The notes under the pieces were generated by a model. It was not told where the DNA came from, made no database searches, and was given only the letters and a program-made list of their open reading frames with translations. Shown here piece by piece: positions 25,501 through 33,474 of a stretch of 64,000 nt of DNA. Numbering within the stretch: position 1 is the first letter of the stretch; each line of letters begins with the position of its first letter. The DNA is from Monoplex corrugatus (lineage: Eukaryota > Mollusca > Gastropoda > Littorinimorpha > Ranellidae), in NCBI GenBank assembly GCA_030674185.1, contig CM060312.1, forward strand, positions 8,481,632-8,545,631. Reading direction: 5' to 3'. The translations under genes were made by a program, and so were the position numbers.

Positions 25501-28500
25501 AGCTGACCTTTTGTGTGTGTGTGTGTTTCTATGAATTCCTTATGTCTATCAAAAATCTGTATGAGAGAGACAATGGTGTTCGTTTGGCCGCAGACATTGA
25601 AGAGAAAGAGATAACTTTTTCAACGGCATGCAGGCTAAGTTTGTCTCGTTGTAAGCAGGTATATGCAGATTATAAAATAGCAAGTTTGAAAAATGGCATT
25701 TAGTCAGTAACTTTTAGAAGAGATGAGTTTCTGTGTAACATGAAGGCTGTCTTATTGTTCTAAGTAAATATGCGTAGATTTTAAACTGGCCTGTTTGAAA
25801 AATGGCTTTTAGTCAGAAACGTTACTGTTGGAAAAGCTGTGTGTCATTGTTATTGCTTCAGTGGGGTCACCCTGATGTACAACATGCTACAGAGGGCTCA
25901 GGACAGTAGAAACACAGGTGTGTGTAGATCAGAAATGTACTGCACACAAGCATCCTATCTATTGGTTTGATTTAGCATGACAAATGATATGCCACCAAAA
26001 TCGTGTAGGTGCTGATCTCTTTCCATACATGGCTTAGCAGTTCTGAGCCTTTTTTTGTTGTTACATCTAACTGCCACAGTAATGTGTTGTAAATGATAAA
26101 GTGAGTCCCTTGTGGTGAGTTGCTGACTGATGACCGAGTGATGTGTTGCAGTGCGGGATGTGCCAGGACTGGCAGGAGATATGTCTGCCAAGCCAGAGAA
26201 GTCCGCTGCCACCAGACAGGATGTCTACCAGGGTTAGAGACTGTTTTTATACCAGCTTTTGTCACATGTACAAGCACACATGCATACATACATACACTTT
26301 GAAAAGCATATATCTTGATCAGACCCTACAAGTGCACAGGTCAGCGATTGCATGGACCATACTAACTTAAAAAATCTTGACCAGGTGGTTGAAAAATTTA
26401 TGAAAAGACATCCACCACCAGGTGCCAGCTGCTGTGCCTACCTCTGTTCGCTTACACACACATGCACGTGCGCTCACATGCACAGACACATACAAATACA
26501 TGTGCTTGTCTAAAAGCACACTTGAGTAGATATTAGAAGAAGTTACAAAGAAACACACACATCAAATCACATCCCACATGTACGCATGCGCAAAGTTCCT
26601 TCCTTTTACAGACAAGAAAGAACGAAATAGGGTCAGTCATTGTCCTGAAATACTGTAAGCGCGTACTTTCAGCTAAAGAATGACCATTACAACTGATATC
26701 TGCCTGTTGGAAAAAGCATCGCTAGATTAATTGAATACTCCAAAAGAATGGGTCACCTGTGCAGTCCATTCCATGTTCAACAGAGTACAGATACTGTAAC
26801 ACATCAGGTGCCCACCTGTGACTGATTTATAGTACAGCTTGACTCTAACTTGATTAAATGGTTAAAAGGTTCATTGTGATCAGTTTTTAAGAGTTTTTTG
26901 TTTTCATATTTTCCTGTCTTGCCTGTTGTATATAACAATCCATTTGCTATACATACCTTGGCAGGACAGTGACGATTATTTTGTGTTTTAAATGTGTGAT
27001 TTTGGTATGGTATTCTCTATATGTGATTTGTGTGTTTGGATGTATGTAGATATACATTCACAGAGATGCTTGTGTTGTCTATCATTTTGCTAGCTATTCC
27101 ACTGTCATTGAAACTTGTCTGTTAAGGATACAAAATTATAGAGAGACTTTGCATAGACGGCATTGTGTGTACAGAACAACTGGCTGCAGTGCCAGAGCTG
27201 GCCAACCTGGGAGCACTGTTCAAGTCCTCACAGCCTGTGGAGATCACGGAGTCAGAGACAGAGTACTACGTGCAGTGCATCAAGCACACCTTCAGCAACT
27301 ACATCGTCTTGCAGGTCAGTGTGTTTACTTGAATGACTACAATAGCAAGCATGCACATCATTTGAGAGTTTTAATTGATACCTGACTCCATCATACTTCT
27401 TAAAATGAAATGATCTTAACCGAGGTTAGTCAGTTATGAAGGCTATGTTTTATTTCAATACAGATTAAAAATGGTTTCTATAAACAGACTTTTGGATCAG
27501 CCTTATATACAAAATGTTGGCTTGCAGACAGGCCTGGTTGGTGTAGATGTATAACTCTTGTCTTCCAGTCATAACGTACAGGTTTGAGACTGGCTTGGGA
27601 AAAAAGCACTGTGCTTGCAACTTCCAATCCACCAGATGTAAAAGAGCATCTGATCCTTTCAGTGGTGAGGGAAGGTGAAGCGATATGGCAGAAGAGATGA
27701 GCACTGCCGTCATATTGCTGGCCCTGAGAAAATTAGAAAGTATTTGTTTAAGTGTCCTCTGACACCAGAATTAAAGGACAATATGTAACTTTTTTCCTGG
27801 AAGTAGCAGATGGCAAGTCAGGATAAGAGATGGTTTTGTTTACAGCAGATATGTATTTGATTTTACATAGATTTGTATCTGATTATATTGTATATTATTA
27901 CTTTATTTTATCTGTCTGTCTATCAGTTTATCTATCTGTCTGTCTGTCTGTCTGTCTATCTGTCTGTCTGTTGCCAGCCTATGAACAAAAATGGACAAGA
28001 AACACCCGAAGGTGCTATCTGTCTGTCTCTGTCTCTGCCTGCCTGCCTGTCTGTCTGACCCATTGTGCCTTAACTGTTGATATCCTGGATTCTCTCTGTT
28101 AAATTTTTGTTGTGTTTTTTACCCCAGCATTATAATAGTTTTGTTCTGTATCATATAAGGTTCTATAGCACCTGTTGCTTGTCACATAATTTACACAGTT
28201 TGCCGAAATGTTTACATACCTGAAGATTTATTTTTGGTCCAGTTTGATTTTTTTTGTATAAATATGTGAAGTGCTGGCTAAGGCTTACATTTAGTTGCAT
28301 AATGTTAAAAAAATGTTCTTGCCATTTTATATCTATTCAGTAGTTTTCAACTGTTTGAGAGAGAGAGAAAGTTAATGTTTGTTACTATTTGGTTATTGGT
28401 GGGATTGTGGGAATTCTTTTTTTTCTGTTTCAAATTTGAGCCATCAGAATGAGACTGGCATTATTTCATACACTGAGTTCAGTGATTTTTGTTGTTGTTG

Positions 28501-28822
28501 TGAACACTGGCATTATTTCATACACTGAGTTCAGTGATTTTTGTTGTTGTTGTGAACACTGGCATTATTTCATAAACTGAGCTCAATGAATTGTTTTGTG
28601 AATCTTGTGTGTATTCATGGGCGTGTGTGTGTGTTGGTTAGTTTGACTGTACGAACACACTGAACGACCAAATGTTGGAACGGGTGACAGTGGAGGTGGA
28701 GGCGGGAGAGGGGTTCGAGGTGGTGAAGCAGATTGCCTGCACTTCCCTTCCCTACAACAAGCCTGGAACCACATACACCTTGCTGCGTTTGCCTGAAGAC
28801 CCCACCTCAGGTCTGTGTGTGT

Positions 28823-28862
<40 letters not shown>

Positions 28863-31800
28863 AAGATATGTTGTGTTGTAAGGGGGAAAGTGAATGGTTT
28901 TCTCTTCATTTACTCCGCCATGTCAAACTGTGGGCATTACAGTGCCAGCAGGTTGCCTTGTCTCAACCAATTTTAGTAGCTAATACTGAGAGGTACTGGA
29001 AGTAGTTGTAACAGGACACCATGGTCCAGCCTAAGTGCCCATCATGCATGTCATGTGCTGGTCAGATCTCTGTTTAATGAATTCTTCTGGCCACCGTCTT
29101 CATGAATGGACACATTTTAGACAAGACCACCTCTGGCAAGTGAACTCTGGGTGGGTTCAAGAGCAGGCAAGTTGGATAGGCTCTTGGGAGTGTTTCTGGG
29201 ACCTTCATGTGGAAGTTTTAGGTTTCTTAGCCCACCAACCTTGCAGAGACTCCACTCACTGGTCACCATACCCTTGTGGTTTACAGCAGATCACATAGTA
29301 GACTCACTTAGTCAAGGATCAGAGTGCTTCATGGAACTTTCCTGTCAGTACTTTCAGCCCTGTCATTCCATTAGGATGAAACCCAGAATCAGACAGGAAG
29401 GACTATCGCAGGTCCAACAGATCCAATTCCCATCAAGGAGTGCTTCAACTCAGACTTCTTTGAGTGCTTCAGCTCAGACTCAGTTGGCAGACCTCACATC
29501 GGCATCGGCACTCGAGGTCCTGCATCATTACTTACTTAAGGCTTTAGTAATCCACTTCCAAACATATGGTCCACAACATCTCATTTCAGCATAATGCACT
29601 AGACATTGAGACACTGACCACCCCAAATTACAACTACAGTGCGGGGAAAAAGTGCAGGCTCTCATATTAAACATCATTCATCCATCTTTAAAGAATGTTA
29701 CCTACCATTAAACTGCATCTTGTAAAAGAGGTTGTGTGCCACTTACACCATATAATGTTTTTATGTATCTGCGTCAGAATGTCCTGCATGATACTCCATT
29801 TTTATGAAAGTACACTGTTCTTCAGCACTATACATTGCTATGATACTTGTTATGACTGTTCTCAACATGATGTCTTAACAAATGAAGTAAAAATGTTTGC
29901 ACATAATTTCATGATTAGATCATGGAATACATGGATCAGATGTGTGTCAAGTTTGAACTTGCTGTGACAATTACTGTTCAAGTTATTAGAACATTCCAGC
30001 TTTTTATTAGATGTCTGTTAAAGACCGTCACCATGTTTCTGAGGCTGTATCTTAGTTTGCTTGCATGTGACTATGTCCATGGTTGTGAGAGCGAGTCATT
30101 TGTGTGTGTGTGTGCATGTGTGTGTATGTGCGTGTGTGTACACGTGTGTGTGTGTGTGTGCGCACGTGTGTGTACATGCATGCATGTGCGAGATTGAATA
30201 CAGCATGCATGTGCGAGTTTGAATACATCAGTGAAAGACCTGAATATTTGATTTGGCACCATATGGGATTTCAGTGACAGGTACATTCTCCTGCACGTTG
30301 AAGTTTGTGGTGCGTGACTGTGATCCTAATACTGGAGAACCTGATGATGATGGCTACGATGATGAATATGTGGTAAGTGCACAGTGTCAGTGGTCTTTGT
30401 ATTGTACCCATACATAAAGCTGCCATACCGCACAAACCAAAGCTTTGTTGCATGCATTTCTGCTGACAAGATTTGCACATTTAAACAAAAATCATTATAA
30501 TAAATGTATCTTCATGACTCTATTCACTAATATCTTGACATCCTAATTAGCCCTGATGTAGCTCAGCAAGTCAGCTGGGCTGTAAGCAACGTTCAGATTC
30601 AGGTTCATATTGCTTATAGCCCAGCCGACTACTAGAGCCATATCAGGGCTAACACCATGTTAAAAATGGCACCCAATTTTACGTAAAAGAAGAACAGTTA
30701 AAAAACCAAGCTCACCATTATCCTTGCAGTATGAACTTCGGGCATCCTAATAAATGGACATACATAGCACCATTCTTTTACAGCTAGATCTGGTATGGTA
30801 GAGCGTTAATAATGATATAGGCAGGTGTTGTTACTGTTGTGCTGGTTACATAGTGTCTGTACATGTGACCTGTTCAGTAATTTAACAGACAGGTACCATG
30901 GTCATGGGTCTTTGAAAAGAAAATCTTCCTTGCAGGGCGAAAAATAGGAAAAAAGTTAGCCCATTAACTCCTGCATCCTATCTACCAACTGCAGAAACTT
31001 AACTCTTTGACTCCCTCATAACTCTTTGACTCCCTACCCTATCCACCAGTTTCCTGTAGGTGGATAGGATGGAGTCAAAGGGTTAAATCTTTGCTATCAT
31101 GGTGGACAGAGTGCAGGAGTCAAGGGGCTAACAGACAGGTACCATGATTGTTATTGTGTTTGCAGCTGGAAGATGTGGAGGTGACTGTGGCTGACCATGT
31201 ACAGAAGGTGATGAAACCCAACTTTGCTGCCTCCTGGGAAGAGGTGGGCACAGAGAATGAACTGGAGGACACCTATGCTCTCTCCACCATGTCCACACTG
31301 GAAGGTAGGGTTTTTCATGACCAAGTTTCATTTAGGCACCGAAAAAACCTGATCGTGTCTTATACTCTGATCTGTTTTAATGTTTTTCTGGTTCCTGTGT
31401 ACTCGAATGCAAGCTGTCAGTTTTTTTGAGTTTCTCTTCTCTTAGCTCTCATACAAAGAGATGTTTTGGTATATTCGTAAAGCTTGTATGGGACTTGGTG
31501 TGTGTGCTGATGTTGCTATGTTACATAACAGTGTAACATGCAGTGTGATTTCTGACTACAGTATCTCACAGAGATTGACCAATGAGATAATGAGACAAGC
31601 TGTTTAATTGCACGTACTGTACTGAGTTTTTTTACAGGTGGTATCTGGGTAGTAAGGTCATAAGGAAAGAAACCAGTTACTGGGACACAGAACTGCTTGA
31701 GGCTTTTCTGTATATTTCAAGGACTAGCGTTGTCTGCAGAACAAGGCTGTGTGTGCGTGTTTCATGTGTACTTATATACAGGGCTCCCACTTAGGAAAAG

Positions 31801-32500
31801 CAAAAATCCCTGAAAATCAGGGGGGGTCTGGGGGGGACTTGCCCTCCTGGAAAATTTTGAAAATTTGTTTAAAATGGCGCAATCCGACACATATCTGAGC
31901 TTAATTTATTTTTTTTTATAGTTTTTTTTTTTGCGGAAAATTTTTTTTTGTGCAAACCGAGCGGAAATCCGCGTATCGTGGAAAAGTGGGAGCCCTGTAT
32001 ATACTTGTTGGTGGTTGCAAGGAAATGTCAGCTGTTTGTGGATGGATCTTTAAGTACTAAAATCTATGCAACATTGCAAGTCATAGGTCTCCTCTGTGTA
32101 TATTGATGCAGAACTTGTATGATCCATATATTTATTCAATGTTTAGATTTGGAAAATTATTTTAATTTAATAGAAGTTTGTTTTCTTTTCTTCTTCTTTT
32201 GTTTTGTATTGATTTGTAGAAATGAACTTTGCTGCAAATCTGAATTGAATCACTGTGTTCTCCACAGAGGCCATCAAGAATATCATCCAGTACCTGGGTT
32301 TACAACCCTGCGAGCGGTCAGACAAGGTGGTTGAAGGGAAGAGTTCACATACGCTATACCTGGCTGGCATGTATCGTGGTGGTCACGACGCCTTGGTGCG
32401 TGCCAAGTTAGCTCTGGACGCATCCGGTGTTACCATGCAGCTAACTGTTCGTTCCACCGATCCTAATGTGTCCGAAGTTTTGGCCACAGCTATAGCTTAA
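3522..32500 (+). CDS. COPG: Coatomer subunit gamma (gamma-COP), complete 24-exon gene
   Basis: Gamma-COP is part of the heptameric COPI coat that buds retrograde vesicles on Golgi membranes with Arf1. Exons: 3522-3561, 6116-6165, 6405-6485, 8375-8446, 9386-9464, 10110-10185, 10933-11025, 11648-11734, 12385-12501, 12852-12892, 13326-13528, 15376-15587, 16799-16871, 21077-21155, 21835-21999, 22586-22661, 24126-24229, 25053-25175, 26152-26232, 27175-27314, 28642-28810, 30275-30372, 31166-31304, 32268-32500. All introns are GT-AG. They add up to about 876 residues, close to vertebrate gamma-COP (about 874). The N-terminal adaptin-like trunk shows [39 protein letters not shown] and [16 protein letters not shown]. 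The C-terminal appendage shows [35 protein letters not shown] and [12 protein letters not shown]. Three ATGs start the frame; the third (3528) gives [11 protein letters not shown], which best matches the family. Frame breaks in exons 5 and 11 are listed separately. Identity is near certain. Confidence 0.97.
4335..4803 (+). mobile_element. Truncated non-LTR retrotransposon 3' end, copy 1
   Basis: Translated, it reads [20 protein letters not shown], then [12 protein letters not shown], then after a stop and frame change [15 protein letters not shown] and GVGDIAI. It parallels the second copy at 55202-56175 ([41 protein letters not shown]). Both end in GGCACCT followed by a (GAT)n tail. An (AAAC)n run (about 4490-4545) replaces part of the coding region. 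Only the C-terminal region after the reverse transcriptase core is left, so it is inactive. Confidence 0.8.
5388..5508. repeat. Short tandem repeat, about 3 copies
   Basis: About three copies of GTTACTAAGTGATTGTTGCT, GTCAGCTTACTCGGCTCT (about 38-44 bp), one of them with an internal deletion. It lies in COPG intron 1. Confidence 0.8.
6486..8374 (+). other. COPG intron 3
   Basis: 1.9-kb intron made almost entirely of a (GT)n microsatellite (6617-6693) and the 57-bp minisatellite (6953-8062). Nothing else is recognised. Confidence 0.8.
6953..8062. repeat. 57-bp minisatellite in COPG intron 3, about 19 copies
   Basis: The unit is TTAATTTAATTACCAAAAGG, TATGTAATAGTTTTACATGG, TGTACTTTACAATGCCG. 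Copies are almost identical, with rare changes (CCTAAAGG, a lost T, a short internal duplication near 7548). Each unit contains AAAAG|GTATGT, a good match to a 5' splice site on the coding strand of COPG. Confidence 0.97.
8611..9103 (-). repeat. Dispersed ~530-bp repeat, copy A
   Basis: Reverse-strand copy. At the low end is CTCCCATGGGGATGGTATCC, CCACCTTTTCTGGAAATTCT and GTGCTAGAAATTTTC; at the high end, TTTTAGCCCTGATAGG. The same landmarks mark copies at 23341-23831, 49635-50175, 50378-50910, 50925-51370, 54985-55092 and 58769-59320. No protein is encoded. It is probably a non-autonomous element of unknown class. Confidence 0.75.
9105..9292. mobile_element. Nested-palindrome MITE, copy 1
   Basis: Begins TAACCCTTTGACTCCTGCAC and ends GTGCGGAGTCAAAGGTTAA. 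An inner pair, CTTAACCCTTGACTCCCTCA / GATGAGGAAATCAAAGGTTA, is nested inside. The centre is CCACCAGCTTCCAGCAGGAA, AGCTGGTGG. Almost the whole unit can fold on itself. The TTAA at the right edge fits a TTAA-targeting transposon, but the left edge is mutated. Confidence 0.8.
9386..9464 (+). other. COPG: COPG exon 5 with a one-base deletion
   Basis: Exon 4 ends in phase 0 after FQSKD. Exon 5 begins CCC ATC TTG CGC (PILR) and then runs out of frame. Dropping to the next frame from 9398 restores [21 protein letters not shown], the expected gamma-COP sequence. The exon is 79 bp where 80 would keep phase with exon 6. One base is therefore missing between 9397 and 9398, at about residue 86. An assembly error at the CGCGA run is the simplest reading. 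Confidence 0.9.
9465..10932 (+). other. COPG introns 5 and 6 around exon 6
   Basis: Intron 5 (9465-10109) has a poly(T) run of about 30 (9952-9981). Intron 6 (10186-10932) carries a segment at about 10371-10500 resembling one in intron 11 (about 14865-15000), and one at about 10780-10860 resembling 27650-27740 in intron 20. These are presumably fragments of dispersed repeats. Exon 6 lies at 10110-10185. Confidence 0.55.
11026..13325 (+). other. COPG introns 7 to 10
   Basis: Introns 11026-11647, 11735-12384, 12502-12851 and 12893-13325. The only repeat noticed is a two-copy tandem of about 68 bp (about 12687-12821: AAAACAGAAATCATAA, then GTATTTGTACAGATTTGTCA). No other gene is seen. Confidence 0.6.
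13326..13528 (+). other. COPG: COPG exon 11 with a one-base insertion
   Basis: The exon reads [18 protein letters not shown] and [11 protein letters not shown] in frame. It then needs one base removed at about 13411 (the T after GCAATC) to continue [16 protein letters not shown] and [20 protein letters not shown]. Without that correction a stop is reached at about 13477. The exon is 203 bp where 202 would keep phase. The sign is opposite to the exon 5 break, but about 190 codons separate them, so they do not compensate each other. Confidence 0.9.
13529..15375 (+). other. COPG intron 11
   Basis: 1.85 kb. It includes an imperfect hairpin, GCTCCGCAGCTGTAGCTACG plus GAGC (about 14149-14172), and a dispersed-repeat fragment at about 14865-15000. 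The acceptor of exon 12 is preceded by TGTGTGTGTAAG rather than a pyrimidine tract. Confidence 0.6.
15588..16798 (+). other. COPG intron 12
   Basis: Contains a two-copy tandem repeat of about 102 bp (about 15959-16160; both copies share GCAGTGCT(A/G)AATAG and CAGAGTTAAAGTA). No other feature is recognised. Confidence 0.6.
17005..17008. repeat. TTAA target-site duplication, left
   Basis: TTAA directly precedes the left terminal inverted repeat of the Kolobok-type element. The matching copy is at 20581-20584. Confidence 0.85.
17629..19904 (+). CDS. Kolobok/Mutator-like transposase, two exons, about 619 aa
   Basis: Exons 17629-17970 and 18387-19904 join in phase 0 across a GT-AG intron. The chosen ATG gives [20 protein letters not shown], a basic start suited to DNA binding or nuclear import. 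A zinc-binding unit is split by the intron: CSSC (about residues 109-112) and CPSC (about 135-138). The core fits the mutator-like transposase domain common in invertebrate genomes: [10 protein letters not shown] with a likely catalytic Asp near 247, [18 protein letters not shown] with Asp near 344-346, and [11 protein letters not shown] with a candidate Glu near 368. Then come [42 protein letters not shown] and, near the C-terminus, [15 protein letters not shown]. The last motif set recurs in this family. The exact DDE triad is inferred. The frame is intact, so the protein could be functional. Confidence 0.9.
18297..18420 (+). repeat. 62-bp tandem duplication of the transposase 3' splice site
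   Basis: GTTATTAACTA, TTTTATTTTCAG and CAGTTGTTTGAAGACAAGGC occur twice, with acceptor AGs ending at 18324 and 18386. The second acceptor keeps the reading frame ([14 protein letters not shown]). The first gives [13 protein letters not shown] and then a TAA stop. A few differences (GAG/GTG, CACCGG/CGCCGA) show the duplication is not brand new. Confidence 0.9.
20581..20584. repeat. TTAA target-site duplication, right
   Basis: TTAA immediately follows the right terminal inverted repeat (CGCCATGAGCCACC) of the Kolobok-type element and matches 17005-17008. Confidence 0.85.
20916..21000. repeat. (TG)n microsatellite before COPG exon 14
   Basis: About 80 bp of TG repeat with one GG interruption, ending about 76 bp upstream of the exon 14 acceptor. 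Confidence 0.97.
21156..21834 (+). other. COPG intron 14
   Basis: A purine-rich GAAAG-repeating stretch follows the donor (about 21165-21245). A long (GT)n run follows at about 21392-21471. No gene is seen. Confidence 0.7.
22000..22585 (+). other. COPG intron 15 ending in a (TG)n acceptor tract
   Basis: The last 75 or so bases (22509-22583) are TG repeat running straight into TGTAG|CGGCAGTG, so the exon 16 acceptor has no conventional pyrimidine tract. An (ATGATA/ATG)n-rich stretch lies near 22190-22240. Confidence 0.9.
23160..23228. repeat. SINE/MITE-like fragment with AGCGC ends and (ATACA)n tail
   Basis: Four ACAAT units lead into TTGTATAGCGCAAAATCTTG and, inverted, AAATCTTAGCGCTA. TATAGCGC...AGCGCTA elements of this kind are widespread in marine animal genomes (recollection, not searched). 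Confidence 0.5.
23341..23831 (-). repeat. Dispersed ~530-bp repeat, copy B
   Basis: Reverse-strand copy. TTCTAGAAATTCTTTGCTAG and AAATGTCCTCTTTTCTGTCA match copy A. The high end, TATAGCCCTGATATGGCTCT followed by GGCTGGAC, is the reverse of the GTCCAGCC...AGAGCCATATCAGGGCTATA start seen in copies D and G. Confidence 0.75.
24230..27174 (+). other. COPG introns 17, 18 and 19
   Basis: Introns 24230-25052, 25176-26151 and 26233-27174. Intron 17 has a three-copy 36-bp AT-rich tandem (about 24470-24577: CCAATAGCATTAGTAATAAT) and a SINE-like fragment (about 24808-24850) similar to part of the SINE at 48703-48950. No further gene is seen. Confidence 0.6.
27315..28641 (+). other. COPG intron 20
   Basis: Holds a dispersed-repeat fragment (about 27600-27740), a (CTGT)n tract in two blocks (about 27908-28060) and a three-copy tandem of about 55 bp (about 28445-28605: ACACTGGCATTATTTCATAC). 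No gene is seen. Confidence 0.65.
28811..30274 (+). other. COPG intron 21
   Basis: The donor is followed at once by GTCTGTGTGTGTGG and a TG run (to about 28860). A second GT-rich block lies at 30098-30190. 28900-30090 is unassigned. Confidence 0.65.
30548..30652. repeat. Two inverted terminal fragments of the dispersed repeat
   Basis: TAGCCCTGATGTAGCTC...CAGCTGGGCTGTAAGC at the left and GCTTATAGCCCAGCCGACTA...GAGCCATATCAGGGCTA at the right form an inverted pair around about 30 bp. Both match the 5' end of copies C, D and G. Confidence 0.7.
30956..31131. mobile_element. Nested-palindrome MITE, copy 2
   Basis: Outer ends TTAGCCCATTAACTCCTGCA / GTGCAGGAGTCAAGGGGCTA. The inner ends are TTAACTCTTTGACTCCCT (with a small duplication) and GGAGTCAAAGGGTTAA. 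Confidence 0.75.
31305..32267 (+). other. COPG intron 23
   Basis: Last intron; contains the 219-bp TIR element at 31779-31997. Otherwise unassigned. Confidence 0.65.
31779..31997. mobile_element. Short TIR element 1 (219 bp) with TATATA duplication
   Basis: Ends CAGGGCTCCCACTT and AAGTGGGAGCCCTG are perfect inverted repeats. TATATA occurs on both sides (31773-31778 and 31998-32003). The interior has GGGGGGGTCTGGGGGGGAC followed by GGAAAATTTTGAAAAT, which resembles the reversed core of the elements at 33135 and 37219. There is no open frame. It is a non-autonomous DNA transposon. Confidence 0.85.
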
Positions 32501-33134
32501 TTTTTCAAAATGCCGATGTCACAGAGCCCTGACTACTGGCCCCATCTCAGCCTTTCGTTCCCTCCCTCTTGTCTGTTAAATGCCTGCAGGAAGCTGGTAG
32601 TATAAGTGTTGTCTGTATCTACAATAGTGGTTTGGGTGCATGGGGCTTCATCTTCATTGGAGTTTTGTCTGTGAGACACTTATATTCATTAAAGTTTTTT
32701 TTCTGTGACTGCTGTTCCTGTTAGGTTGAGACTTATGACAGCTGTGGAAACATATGTGACTTTCAGTATGGCTTGGTGGGGCATTTTTTGTTTGTTTTTG
32801 TTTTGATCGGAGTGAAAAGAGAAGTTTTGTGTTTCTGGCAGGTATGCCTACATGTCTGTATAAAATTCCATCACTGTAGAGCACTCCACATGGTATGTTG
32901 TGTACGAGTACTTGTTAGCTGTGATAATTAAGTGTTGGTTTCATAGATGAGAGTTCAGAAAATGTGCAAGAGGGATTCATTAAACTCAGTTCCATATGTG
33001 CTCCACTCAAATTTGCTAGCAATTATTTGGCAGACTTTGTGTGCATGCACACATAAAGAAGTAGAAGATAATGGATATGTGTCATGCTTTTGTAAATGAA
33101 ATAGAAGATAATGGATTGTTCTTTGTACAGTACA
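32501..33134 (+). other. Probable COPG 3' untranslated region and flank
   Basis: Follows the TAA stop at 32498-32500. ATTAAA at about 32686-32691 could be a variant poly(A) signal, followed by a T-rich stretch. The true 3' end cannot be fixed from sequence alone. Confidence 0.4.
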
Positions 33135-33468
33135 CAGACCTGCCAACCCATACGATTTTGGCGTATTTAGTACGCCAGTTTACTCAAAATACGACCAATA
33201 CGCCGACTTAATAAAAAATACGACGAAAAAAAATTAAAGATAAAAAAATCAAGTACCATTAGAAAGTGAATTTTTGGGCTCAGAATGCTCTAGATTGCAC
33301 AGATTTGCACCAATTCTTTAAAAATTTTCCGGGGGGGGCATGCCCCCGGACCCCCCTAGTTAGCTTGCGCCTTTGGCGCTGCGCACTCAGAATACACCAA
33401 TATTTTCAAAAATACTCCATTTTTCCTGGACAAATACTCCAACTTAAAAGTCAGGGTTGGCAGGTCTG
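33135..33468. mobile_element. Short TIR element 2 (334 bp) with AGTACA duplication
   Basis: Ends CAGACCTGCCAACCC and GGGTTGGCAGGTCTG are perfect 15-bp inverted repeats. AGTACA flanks both sides (33129-33134 and 33469-33474). The interior carries CTCTAGATTGCACAGATTTG, then AAAATTTTCC, then GGGGGGGCATGCCCCCGGAC and CCCCCTAG, with homopolymer runs. No intact protein. Confidence 0.88.
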
Positions 33469-33474
33469 AGTACA

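Larger units (their letters stand above)
30373..31165 (+). other. COPG intron 22
   Basis: Contains two inverted end fragments of the dispersed repeat (30548-30652) and a hairpin MITE (30956-31131) only 34 bp before exon 23. Confidence 0.7.
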